From Phytohabitans sp036906915 (GTDB lineage Bacteria; Actinomycetota; Actinomycetes; Mycobacteriales; Micromonosporaceae): a stretch of DNA of 64,000 nt. Every line of letters starts with the position of its first letter. Positions within the stretch are counted from its first letter, which is position 1. Of the stretch, positions 33,349 through 41,647 are shown in pieces. Below the pieces are notes generated by a model. That model did no database searches and was not told where the DNA came from. It saw only the letters and a list, made by a program, of their open reading frames with translations. A program made the position numbers and the translations under genes. The DNA lies in assembly GCF_036906915.1 (NCBI RefSeq), contig NZ_JBAKHX010000016.1, forward strand, positions 48,372 through 112,371. Reading direction: 5' to 3'.

Positions 33349-34593
33349 GTGAACCCAAGAGCGTGGAGGCGGATCGCGGTCGCAGCCGCGGCTGTCGTCG
33401 CGGCGGTCGCTTTCGCTGTCGTGGTTCGCCCGGCGCTGGCGGCCGACAACCCGTACCAGCGCGGTCCGGACCCGACCGCGGCCAGCGTGTCAGCCAACCG
33501 GGGCACGTTCGCCACCGCACAAGTCAACGTGCCGGCCGGCAACGGCTTCGGTGGCGGAGTCGTCTACTACCCGACGGACACTACACAGGGAACCTTCGGC
33601 GCCGTAGCGATCGTGCCCGGCTACACCGCGACGTGGGCCGCTGAGGGGGCCTGGATGGGGCCATGGCTGGCATCGTTCGGGTTCGTGGTGATCGGGATCG
33701 ATACCAACGGTCGCGAGGACTGGGACACCGCCCGCGGCACGCAGCTGCTGGCCGCGTTGGACTATCTGACGCAGCGCAGTTCGGTGCGGGACCGGGTGGA
33801 CGCGAGCCGGACCGCGGTGATGGGCCACTCGATGGGTGGTGGCGGGGCCATGTCCGCCGCGCTGCGGCGTCCGTCGCTGAAGGCCGCGGTCGGGTTGGCG
33901 CCGTTCAGCCCGTCGCAGAACCTGAACAACCTGCGGGTGCCGACGATGCTTCTGGCGGGGCAGAACGATGGCACCACCACCCCGGCGAGCATCCTGAACC
34001 ACTACAACGCGATCCCGTCCGGGACGGAGAAGGCGTACCTGGAGCTGAGCGGCGCCGGTCATGGTTTCCCGACGTCGAACAATCCGACGATGATGCGCAA
34101 CGTCATCCCCTGGTTGAAGATCTTCATCGACAGCGACACCCGCTACACCCAGTTCCTGTGCCCGCTGTCCAACTCCAGCGGCATCCGGGCATACCAGAGC
34201 TCCTGCCCACTGGTGCCCTCCGCACCGCCGACTACGCCACCGGTCACGACTTCGCCGGTGACGACTCCGCCCGTCACGCCGACGACACCGGCACCGGGTG
34301 GCGCGTGCAGCGCGAGCTACCGCACCACCAACTCGTGGCCCGGCGGCTACCAGGGCGAGGTAACCGTGATCGCGGGCGGCTCCGCGATCAGCGGATGGAC
34401 GGTCGGCTGGACCCTCAGCGGCGGCCAAACCATCAACCAGGTGTGGAACGGCACGCTGAGCACCAGCGGCACCGCCGTGTCCGTTCGCAACGCCTCCTAC
34501 AACGGCGCGCTGGCGGCGTCCGGCTCAACCACGTTCGGCTTCATCGGCGGCGGCACGTCCGTCACCCCAACCCTCACCTGCACCAGCCCGTAA
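33349..34593 (+). CDS. Secreted cutinase/polyesterase (PETase-like) with C-terminal CBM2
   Basis: 414 residues; GTG 33349 follows AGAGAGGA. Signal peptide, then an actinobacterial cutinase fold starting DNPYQRGPDPTAASVSANRG and ending with the conserved C-terminal Cys pair (FLCPL...SCP). Triad: GHSMGGGG (Ser), AGQNDGTTTP (Asp), LSGAGHGFP (His); the oxyanion Tyr is in PGYTATW. The subsite Trp of Thermobifida cutinases/PETase (TPWH) is replaced: LAPFSP. A Thr/Pro linker leads to CBM2 (SASYRTTNSWPGGYQGEVTV, INQVWNG). It should hydrolyse cutin or suberin polyesters; activity on synthetic polyester is untested. Two CebR-like boxes lie upstream. Confidence 0.88.
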   Translation: MNPRAWRRIAVAAAAVVAAVAFAVVVRPALAADNPYQRGPDPTAASVSANRGTFATAQVNVPAGNGFGGGVVYYPTDTTQGTFGAVAIVPGYTATWAAEGAWMGPWLASFGFVVIGIDTNGREDWDTARGTQLLAALDYLTQRSSVRDRVDASRTAVMGHSMGGGGAMSAALRRPSLKAAVGLAPFSPSQNLNNLRVPTMLLAGQNDGTTTPASILNHYNAIPSGTEKAYLELSGAGHGFPTSNNPTMMRNVIPWLKIFIDSDTRYTQFLCPLSNSSGIRAYQSSCPLVPSAPPTTPPVTTSPVTTPPVTPTTPAPGGACSASYRTTNSWPGGYQGEVTVIAGGSAISGWTVGWTLSGGQTINQVWNGTLSTSGTAVSVRNASYNGALAASGSTTFGFIGGGTSVTPTLTCTSP

Positions 34594-34626
34594 CGGGCCG
34601 ACCAACATCTGACTCTGGAGACCATC

Positions 34627-36897
34627 ATGCCTTTACGTAGACGGCGCCTCGCGCTGCTCTCCGCCGGCGCCGCGGTGACGGTGGCCGCGGCCGGCGTCAT
34701 CACGGCAACGGTAGCCACCGCGGCAGCCACCCGCTACGAGGCCGAGAGCGCACCGGCCACATGCGACGGTACGATCGATTCCAACCACGCCGGCTTCTCC
34801 GGCAGCGGGTTCTGCAACGGCACCAACGCGGTGGGTGCGGCGGCACAGTTCACGGTGACCGCGGCCGCGGCCGGCGCAGCGACCATCGCCATCCGGTATG
34901 CCAACGGCACGACCGACAACCGGTCGGCCGATGTGGCTGTCAACGGCTCGGTGGCGCAGGCCGGGAGTGCGTTCGAGGGCACCGGGGCCTGGACGACGTG
35001 GGCCACGAAGACGCTGACCGCATCGCTGAACGCGGGGAGCAACACGATCCGGTTGAGCCCGACCACCGCCAACGGCTTGGCCAACATCGACTACGTCGAC
35101 GTCGAGGTGGGTGACACACCACCCACGAGCCCGCCGCCCAGCTCACCGGCGCCGGGGTCCGGCAAGCAGATGGAGGACCTGAACCGGGGTCTGATCAGCG
35201 TGCGTTCCGGGTCGGGCAACCTGGTGTCGTGGCGGCTGTTCGGGTACGAGTCCCAGTCGACCGGCTTCAACGTGTACCGCGGCTCGACGAAGGTGAACTC
35301 GTCGCCGATCACCAACTCCACCAACTACCTGGACTCCGGTGCGGCGGCCGACGCGTCGTACACCGTGCGGGCCGTCGTCGACGGGGTGGAGCAGGAGGCG
35401 TCGGAGGCGTCACTGCGGTTCGCCGGCGGCAACTACCTGGACGTGCCGATCTCCCGGCCGGGCAGCAGCTACACCGCCGGCGACGCCAGCGTGGGTGACG
35501 CGGACGGCGACGGCCAGTACGAGATCTTCCTCAAGTGGGATCCCTCCAATCAGAAGGACCCTGCCCAGGACGGGGTCACCAGCAACGTCTACATCGACGC
35601 CTACCGGCTCAATGGCACCCGGCTGTGGCGCATCGACATGGGCCCCAACATCCGGGCCGGGGCGCACTACACCCAGTTCCAGGTGTACGACTACGACGGC
35701 GACGGCCGTGCCGAGATGGCGGTGCGGACCTCCGACGGGACCCGCTCCGGGACCGGTCAGGTGATCGGTAACGCCAGCGCCGTGCACCGCAACTCGGCCG
35801 GGCATGTCAACGCCGGACCGGAGTTCTTGACGATGTTCGACGGCCTTACCGGTGCGGTGCGCTCGACGGTGACCTTCGAACCGGTCCGGGGCAACATCGC
35901 CGACTGGGGCGACACCAAGGGCAACCGCGGTAACCGGTTCCTGGCCGGGACCGCCTACCTCGACGGTCAGCGGCCCAGTGTCATCATGAGCCGCGGCGTC
36001 TACGAAAGGACCGCGATCGCGGCCTACGACTTCCGCAACGGTCAACTGTCACTGCGGTGGAAGTTCGACTCCCGCACCGCCGGTAGCCAGTGGGCAGGCA
36101 AGGGGGCGCACTCGCTGTCGATCGCCGACGTCGACCGCAACGGCACCGACGAGATCGTCTTCGGTGCTATGGTCATCAACTCCAACGGCACCGGCCGCCA
36201 CTCCACCAGCTTCTACGGCCACGGTGACGCGCTGCACGTCAGTGACTTCGTGCCCAGCCGGACCGGCCAGGAAATCTGGATGATCCACGAGGCGGCCCAA
36301 AGCCCGGCGGCGACCCTGCGCGACGCCAACACCGGCGCGGTCATCATGCAGAAGAACAACACCTGCAACTGCGAGGGCCCGGCCCGTGGTGTGGCCGGTG
36401 ACATCTACGCCGGCAACGCCGGCGGCGAGTTCTGGGGCAGCGGGACCGGACTGGGCAACCTGTTCAACGCCTCCGGTGGCTCGGTGGGTCGCAACCCCAG
36501 CAGCAACAACTTCCTCGCCTGGTGGGACGGCGACCCGGTCCGGGAACTGCTCAACGGCAACTACGTCGACAAGTACGGCACCGGCGGCGACAGCCGCCTC
36601 ATGACCGGCTCCGGTGCCCACTCCGTCAACGGCACCAAATCCACTCCGTCGCTGTCGGGTGACCTGTTCGGCGACTGGCGCGAAGAGATCATCCTTCCGC
36701 GTGACGACAACAACGCCCTGCGCATCTACTCCACCCCCACCCAGACCGACCGGCGCATCTACACCCTGATGCACGACGCCCAGTACCGCGTCGCGATCGC
36801 CTGGCAGAACACCACCTACAACCAGCCGCCGCACCCGAGCTTCTTCCTCGGCAACGGCATGAGCACCCCACCTCAACCCAACATCCACGTCCGCTGA
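34627..36897 (+). CDS. Secreted CBM35-PL11 rhamnogalacturonan lyase
   Basis: 756 residues: signal peptide, CBM35 at about 36-160 (RYEAESAPATCDGTIDSNHAGFSG region), Pro/Ser linker, PL11 beta-propeller at about 182-756. PL11 blocks: MEDLNRGLISVRSGSGNLVSWR, calcium loops such as VGDADGDGQYEIFLKWDPSN and YDYDGDGRAEMAVRT, and FGDWREEIILPRDD near the end. It cleaves the rhamnose-GalA backbone of RG-I by beta-elimination outside the cell, as YesW/YesX. It follows the polyesterase by 33 nt and may share its transcript; TGGAGA precedes the ATG. A strong terminator follows. Confidence 0.93.
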   Translation: MPLRRRRLALLSAGAAVTVAAAGVITATVATAAATRYEAESAPATCDGTIDSNHAGFSGSGFCNGTNAVGAAAQFTVTAAAAGAATIAIRYANGTTDNRSADVAVNGSVAQAGSAFEGTGAWTTWATKTLTASLNAGSNTIRLSPTTANGLANIDYVDVEVGDTPPTSPPPSSPAPGSGKQMEDLNRGLISVRSGSGNLVSWRLFGYESQSTGFNVYRGSTKVNSSPITNSTNYLDSGAAADASYTVRAVVDGVEQEASEASLRFAGGNYLDVPISRPGSSYTAGDASVGDADGDGQYEIFLKWDPSNQKDPAQDGVTSNVYIDAYRLNGTRLWRIDMGPNIRAGAHYTQFQVYDYDGDGRAEMAVRTSDGTRSGTGQVIGNASAVHRNSAGHVNAGPEFLTMFDGLTGAVRSTVTFEPVRGNIADWGDTKGNRGNRFLAGTAYLDGQRPSVIMSRGVYERTAIAAYDFRNGQLSLRWKFDSRTAGSQWAGKGAHSLSIADVDRNGTDEIVFGAMVINSNGTGRHSTSFYGHGDALHVSDFVPSRTGQEIWMIHEAAQSPAATLRDANTGAVIMQKNNTCNCEGPARGVAGDIYAGNAGGEFWGSGTGLGNLFNASGGSVGRNPSSNNFLAWWDGDPVRELLNGNYVDKYGTGGDSRLMTGSGAHSVNGTKSTPSLSGDLFGDWREEIILPRDDNNALRIYSTPTQTDRRIYTLMHDAQYRVAIAWQNTTYNQPPHPSFFLGNGMSTPPQPNIHVR

Positions 36898-36908
36898 CAT
36901 CCCGATCG

Positions 36909-36942
36909 TCGAGCGCGCCGGCCGTCCAGCCGGCGCGCTCGA
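36909..36942. terminator. Terminator after the PL11 gene
   Basis: A perfect 14-bp stem (36909-36922 with 36929-36942) and a 6-nt loop, 12 nt past the stop. Confidence 0.88.
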
Positions 36943-36971
36943 CTCACTACATCTACGAATGCGGGAAGACG

Positions 36972-38507
36972 ATGAAGTGGTCAGGCAAGATCTTGATGGT
37001 CGCGGGCGTGGCGACGGTGCTGTCCGGGACGGCAGTCGTGCTCAGCCTCGGCGCGCACGCCGCGACCAACAGGTACGAAGCGGAGACGGCACCCGCCGCG
37101 TGTGACGGTTGGGTCGCCTCGAACCACACCGGCTACTCCGGAAGCGGCTTCTGCGATAGCTCCAACGCCCTTGGCGCCACGGTCCAGTTCACCGCGAACG
37201 TTCCCGCCGCGGGCACCGCGACCCTGGCCATCCGGTACGCGAACGGCACGACCGCGAACCGGCCGGCCGACGTCGCGGTCAACGGTAGCGTCGTGCAGGC
37301 CGGGCTCGGGTTGGAAAGCACCGGTGCATGGAGCACGTGGGCGACCAAGACCCTGACAGTGGCACTGGCCGCGGGCAACAACACCGTGCGGCTCGCCGCG
37401 ACGACCGCTGGCGGGCTTGCGAACATCGACTACCTGGAGGTCACCACGACCGACGGTGGCAGCCCCAGCCCGACCACGCCCAGCCCGACCCCGTCCAACA
37501 GTTCGATAATGCAGGGCGCGGACGTATCCACCCTGCAGCGCGCCGCCGACCTCGGAACGAGGTTCTACTACCCGAACGGCACCCAGGGCGACCCGCTGGA
37601 CATCCTGACGAGCGTCGGCGTGAACTACGTGCGGCTGCGGATCTGGAACAACCCGCGCAGCGGCTACAACAACAAGGACAAGGTGCTGCAGTACGCCCGG
37701 GCGGTGAAGGCCAAGGGCCTGCGGCTGATGGTCGACTTCCACTACTCCGACACCTGGGCCGACCCCGGCAAGCAGTACAAGCCGGCGGCGTGGGCCAGCC
37801 ACGGCATCAGCCAGCTGCAGACGGATGTCTACAACTACACCTACGACGTGTGCAACAGCCTGAAGGCGCAGGGGACAACGCCGGACAGTGTGCAGATCGG
37901 GAACGAGATCAACACCGGCATGCTCTGGGAGGACGGCCGGGTGACCAACAACAACTTCAACAACCTGGGGTTGTTGCTTAAGGCCGGCTACAACGCCACC
38001 AAGGCGTGCAACGGCGGAACCCAGGTGATCATCCACACGGCGCGGGTGGAGAGCGGTGCCCGTTGGTTCTATGACGGCATCCGTGCCCAGGGCGTGCAGT
38101 GGGACATCACCGCCCTGTCGTACTACTGCATGTGGCACGGCAGCATGTCCAACATGGCCAATGTGGTGTCCGACATGCGGTCCCGGTACGGCAAGCCGGT
38201 CATCATCGCCGAGACGGCGTACCCGTACACGACCGCCAACGCTGACAGCACCGCGAATGTCGTCACCAGCGGCTGCTCGGGCTACGCGATCTCACAGGCG
38301 GGGCAGCAGGCCAACTTCGCCGCGGTACAAAACACCGCCCGCAACGCCGGCGCCATCGGCATCTTCTACTGGGAGCCCACCTGGTACGCGGTGCCCGGCA
38401 ACGGTTGGAATCCAACCGACATCAACAACTCCGGCAACGAGTGGGACAACATGGCCGTCTTCGACCGGAACGGCCGCCTCAACCCCAATATCCGGTGGCT
38501 TCCCTGA
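36972..38507 (+). CDS. Secreted CBM35-GH53 endo-beta-1,4-galactanase
   Basis: 511 residues: signal peptide, CBM35 at about 32-157 (NRYEAETAPAACDGWVASNHTG), Ser/Pro/Thr linker, GH53 at about 178-511. Catalytic Glu residues lie in VQIGNEINTGMLW (acid/base) and VIIAETAYPYTT (nucleophile); VRLRIWNNPRSGYNNKDKV and VDFHYSDTWADPGKQ are family blocks. It removes beta-1,4-galactan from RG-I. It is the second GH53 of the window; the first has CBM32 and an Ig-like tail instead of CBM35, and the sequences differ clearly, so this is not a recent duplication. Confidence 0.93.
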   Translation: MKWSGKILMVAGVATVLSGTAVVLSLGAHAATNRYEAETAPAACDGWVASNHTGYSGSGFCDSSNALGATVQFTANVPAAGTATLAIRYANGTTANRPADVAVNGSVVQAGLGLESTGAWSTWATKTLTVALAAGNNTVRLAATTAGGLANIDYLEVTTTDGGSPSPTTPSPTPSNSSIMQGADVSTLQRAADLGTRFYYPNGTQGDPLDILTSVGVNYVRLRIWNNPRSGYNNKDKVLQYARAVKAKGLRLMVDFHYSDTWADPGKQYKPAAWASHGISQLQTDVYNYTYDVCNSLKAQGTTPDSVQIGNEINTGMLWEDGRVTNNNFNNLGLLLKAGYNATKACNGGTQVIIHTARVESGARWFYDGIRAQGVQWDITALSYYCMWHGSMSNMANVVSDMRSRYGKPVIIAETAYPYTTANADSTANVVTSGCSGYAISQAGQQANFAAVQNTARNAGAIGIFYWEPTWYAVPGNGWNPTDINNSGNEWDNMAVFDRNGRLNPNIRWLP

Positions 38508-38527
38508 CCACCTGACCTCGACGGTGT

Positions 38528-38564
38528 GCCCGACAGCGCGTGAGCGATCAACGCGTCGTCGGGC
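38528..38564. terminator. Terminator after CBM35-GH53
   Basis: 14-nt arms (38528-38541, 38551-38564) pairing at 12 positions with a 9-nt loop, 21 nt past the stop. Confidence 0.8.
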
Positions 38565-38640
38565 TCGCCGTCGCACACCGCATCCATCAACCAAGGGCTG
38601 AGCCACCAGCTCATGAACACTTTGAGAGGGAGGCACCAAG

Positions 38641-40128
38641 GTGAAAGTCAAGCCATTCATCGCTGGTCTCAGCCTGCTGGTCGGCACAGGAGTAATCGTC
38701 GTGTCGACCGCCGGCACCGGGTCGGCGGCGGCGACGCGCTACGAGGCGGAGAGCGCACCGGCGACGTGCGCCGGCCTGATCGAGTCCAACCACGCGGGCT
38801 TTTCCGGTAGTGGGTTCTGTAACGGCGACAACCAGGTGGGAGCGGCGGCGCAGTTCACGTTGACCGCGTCCGCCGCCGGCACGGCCACCGTCGGCGTCCG
38901 GTACGCCAACGGCACCGCCACCAACCGGCCAGCCGACGTGGTCGTCAACGGCACCGTCGCGCACGCCGCCGCCGCGTTCGACCCCACCGGCGGGTGGACG
39001 AGCTGGATCACAAGGACACTCACCGTACCGGTGAACAGCGGCACCAACACGATCCGGTTGAGTCCGACCACCACCAACGGATTGCCCAACGTGGACTACC
39101 TGGACTTCGAGGCCGGTGCCGCGCCCACCGCGTCACCCACCGCGTCGGCCTCCCCACCGCCCGGCCGGCCGCCGGAGTGCACCGGGAACTCGCCGATCAC
39201 CTGCCGCTTCGCCGTCTCGCCGGGCAACTACACGGTCACCGCGTGGATCGGTGACCGTGCCTCCGCAGGCAACACCTCGGTGTCCGTGGAGGCGCGTCGA
39301 CGGCTCCTGCCGGCGGTGAGCACCGCGGCCGGCACGATCACCCCGTACGTGTTCACCGTCAACGTTCGGCAACCGGAGGGCCAGCCGACCGGACAGGGCG
39401 GCAACGGCAACCCCGGGTTGGACGTCACCTTCGCCGGGTCCGCCCCGAAGCTGTCCGGCCTGACGGTCCAGGCGGCGAGCAATCCGCTGGTCGTCTACCT
39501 GGCCGGCGACTCCACGGTGTGCGACCAGATGACCGCCCCGTACACCGGCTGGGGACAGATCCTGCCGACCCACGTGTCGGCCGGCGCGAGCATCGCCAAC
39601 TACTCGGACTCGGGGGAGAGCTCCGGCAGCTTCTTGAACAACTCCGCGTTGTTCCCCGCGATGAGGCCGCGGATCAAGACCAACGACCTCGTACTGATCC
39701 AGTTCGGACACAACGACAAGCAGACGACGGCAGCGGCCTTCCGCGGCAACCTGACCTCCATGATCAACCAGGTGCGTGACAGGGGTGGCGTCCCCGTCCT
39801 GGTCACCCCACCGGTACGGCGGCAATTCAGCGGCAGCCAATTGAACGGTACCGCGCTGCACGTCAACGGCGTCGGCGTCGACCTGCCGGCTGAGATGCGC
39901 CGCCTCGGATCCTCGCTCAACGTGCCTGTGATCGATCTGACCGCAAAGAGCGAAGCGCTCGTGGAGTCGCTCGGCGTAACCAACTCGGCCGCCCTCTACC
40001 TGCGCTCATCGGTGGACGGGGTCACCGACAACACACACTTCTCCGAGTACGGCGCCGGCCGGATGGCCGACCTGGTCGTGCAGGGAATCCGTGAACGCAA
40101 CCTTCCCCTGGTGGGCTACCTGCGCTGA
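38641..40128 (+). CDS. Secreted CBM35-CE12 rhamnogalacturonan acetylesterase (1)
   Basis: 495 residues; GTG 38641 with GGGAGG upstream. Signal peptide, CBM35 at about 32-157, Pro/Ser linker, a small beta-domain (about 178-280) and an SGNH esterase. Blocks: YLAGDSTVCD (Ser), FGHNDKQ (block III), and DNTHFSEYGA (Asp and His). CE12 enzymes remove acetyl groups from GalA of RG-I so that PL11 can act. It differs from the third esterase gene (41648) mainly by the extra beta-domain. Confidence 0.88.
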   Translation: MKVKPFIAGLSLLVGTGVIVVSTAGTGSAAATRYEAESAPATCAGLIESNHAGFSGSGFCNGDNQVGAAAQFTLTASAAGTATVGVRYANGTATNRPADVVVNGTVAHAAAAFDPTGGWTSWITRTLTVPVNSGTNTIRLSPTTTNGLPNVDYLDFEAGAAPTASPTASASPPPGRPPECTGNSPITCRFAVSPGNYTVTAWIGDRASAGNTSVSVEARRRLLPAVSTAAGTITPYVFTVNVRQPEGQPTGQGGNGNPGLDVTFAGSAPKLSGLTVQAASNPLVVYLAGDSTVCDQMTAPYTGWGQILPTHVSAGASIANYSDSGESSGSFLNNSALFPAMRPRIKTNDLVLIQFGHNDKQTTAAAFRGNLTSMINQVRDRGGVPVLVTPPVRRQFSGSQLNGTALHVNGVGVDLPAEMRRLGSSLNVPVIDLTAKSEALVESLGVTNSAALYLRSSVDGVTDNTHFSEYGAGRMADLVVQGIRERNLPLVGYLR

Positions 40129-40171
40129 CACACCAGCCAGGACACGGATTCACGACGGATCGCCCGATCGA

Positions 40172-40204
40172 GGCCGGGGGGGCGCAAATCCGCCCCCCGG
40201 CCCC
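40172..40204. terminator. G/C-run hairpin after CE12 (1)
   Basis: GGCC followed by seven G pairs with six C followed by GGCC, leaving one bulged G. It ends 22 nt before the next ATG. Confidence 0.6.
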
Positions 40205-40226
40205 TGTACGACTACGGAGACAACCC

Positions 40227-41630
40227 ATGAGACTCAAGTCCTCTGTCCTCAGCAGCACACTGCTCGTCGCCGCGGTAATGGCGCTGACCGGCAATCCCGC
40301 GGTGGCGGCCCCGGTCCGGTACGAGGCCGAGACGGCGCCGGCGACGTGCGCCGGCACGGTCGACTCCAACCACGCCGGCTATTCCGGGAGCGGGTTCTGC
40401 AACGCTGACAACGCGGTCGGCGCGGCGGCGCAGTTCACCGTGACCGCGTCCGCGGCCGGAACGGCGACGCTGGGCGTACGCTTCGCCAACGGCACCACCA
40501 CGGCCCGGCCCGCGGACGCCGTCGTCAACGGCTCCCGCATCACGACGACGTCGTTCGAAGGCACCGGCGCCTGGACCACCTGGGTGACCAAGACGCTCAC
40601 CGTGTCGCTGAACGCGGGCAGCAACACGATCCGGTTCAGCCCGACCACGGCGAACGGCCTGGCGAACATCGACTCCCTCGATGTCGATGCGACCGGCGGC
40701 TCCACCGGGGGCAACGGCCGGCCGAACGACTCGAACATCCAGTACTACGGCCGGTGGAACACATCGGATTCGGCCTACTACGCGATGGGCTGGGCCGGCG
40801 GCTATCTCGACGCCCAGTTCACCGGAAGCTCCATCGGAGTGCGCCAGCGGAACGCCATCGACCTGTACTACTCCATCGACCGGGGGCCGCTGCAGTGGCG
40901 TCGTAACGTATCCGGGAACGTCACCCTCGCCACCGGCCTGTCGGGTGGCTCGCACACCATCCGGATCGGCTACCGCGAGCGGGCCGGCTCGTACAACGGC
41001 GACCCGGTCTTCGGCGGGCTCATCCTTGCCAGCGGAGCGCAGACCATGCCCCTCGGCAGGCCGACGAACCTCATCGAGTTCATCGGTGACTCGATCACTG
41101 TGGGCCAGCCCAACGCCAACCGTCCCTTCACCGCCTACCCGTGGCTTTCGGCCGAGGCCCTCGGCGCCGGCCACACCCAGGTCGCCCAAGGCGGTGCATG
41201 CCTCGTCAGCCGCGACTGCTACGGCATGATGGACTGGTTCCGCCGCTCCTCGGCATGGGCCACCTACGACGACTGGAACTTCGCGACCTACCAAGCGAAC
41301 GCCGTCGTGATCAACCTTGGCACCAACGACATCGGTCACGGCGTCTCGACCACGCAGTTCCAGCAGGGCTACATCGTCATGCTGGAACGCCTCCGTCAGG
41401 CGTACCCCAACGCTGAGATCTTCGCGATGGGCGTGTTCCGCAACCGATACGTGCCCGAGACCCGCAACGCCGTGGCGACACGCAACGCAGCCGGCGACAC
41501 GAGGGTCCACTTCGTCGACACCGCGGGCTGGATCACCGCGGCGGACACGACCGACAACGTCCACCCGTCCGACGCCGGCCACGCGAAGATCGCGCAACGG
41601 CTGCGGCCGATCCTCGACCAGTACCTCTGA
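40227..41630 (+). CDS. Secreted CBM35-CE2-like acetylesterase
   Basis: 467 residues: signal peptide, CBM35 at about 30-155, Gly-rich linker, a jelly-roll domain at about 170-270 (IQYYGRWNTSDSAYYAMGWAGGYLDAQF), then SGNH (about 280-467) with FIGDSITVGQ (Ser), INLGTNDIGHG and DNVHPSDAGH. The jelly-roll plus SGNH arrangement is that of CE2 deacetylases. Its CBM35 is almost identical in DNA to that of the next gene. It should deacetylate wall polysaccharide; hemicellulose or pectin cannot be decided. Next start is 17 nt away, so the two form an operon. Confidence 0.85.
   Translation: MRLKSSVLSSTLLVAAVMALTGNPAVAAPVRYEAETAPATCAGTVDSNHAGYSGSGFCNADNAVGAAAQFTVTASAAGTATLGVRFANGTTTARPADAVVNGSRITTTSFEGTGAWTTWVTKTLTVSLNAGSNTIRFSPTTANGLANIDSLDVDATGGSTGGNGRPNDSNIQYYGRWNTSDSAYYAMGWAGGYLDAQFTGSSIGVRQRNAIDLYYSIDRGPLQWRRNVSGNVTLATGLSGGSHTIRIGYRERAGSYNGDPVFGGLILASGAQTMPLGRPTNLIEFIGDSITVGQPNANRPFTAYPWLSAEALGAGHTQVAQGGACLVSRDCYGMMDWFRRSSAWATYDDWNFATYQANAVVINLGTNDIGHGVSTTQFQQGYIVMLERLRQAYPNAEIFAMGVFRNRYVPETRNAVATRNAAGDTRVHFVDTAGWITAADTTDNVHPSDAGHAKIAQRLRPILDQYL
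40315..40501 (+). repeat. CBM35-encoding direct repeat, copy 1
   Basis: 187 bp matching 41733-41919 at all but two positions (offset 1418), covering most of the CBM35 module. Identity stops abruptly on both sides. Confidence 0.9.
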
Positions 41631-41647
41631 AGGACACGAGGAGAGCC

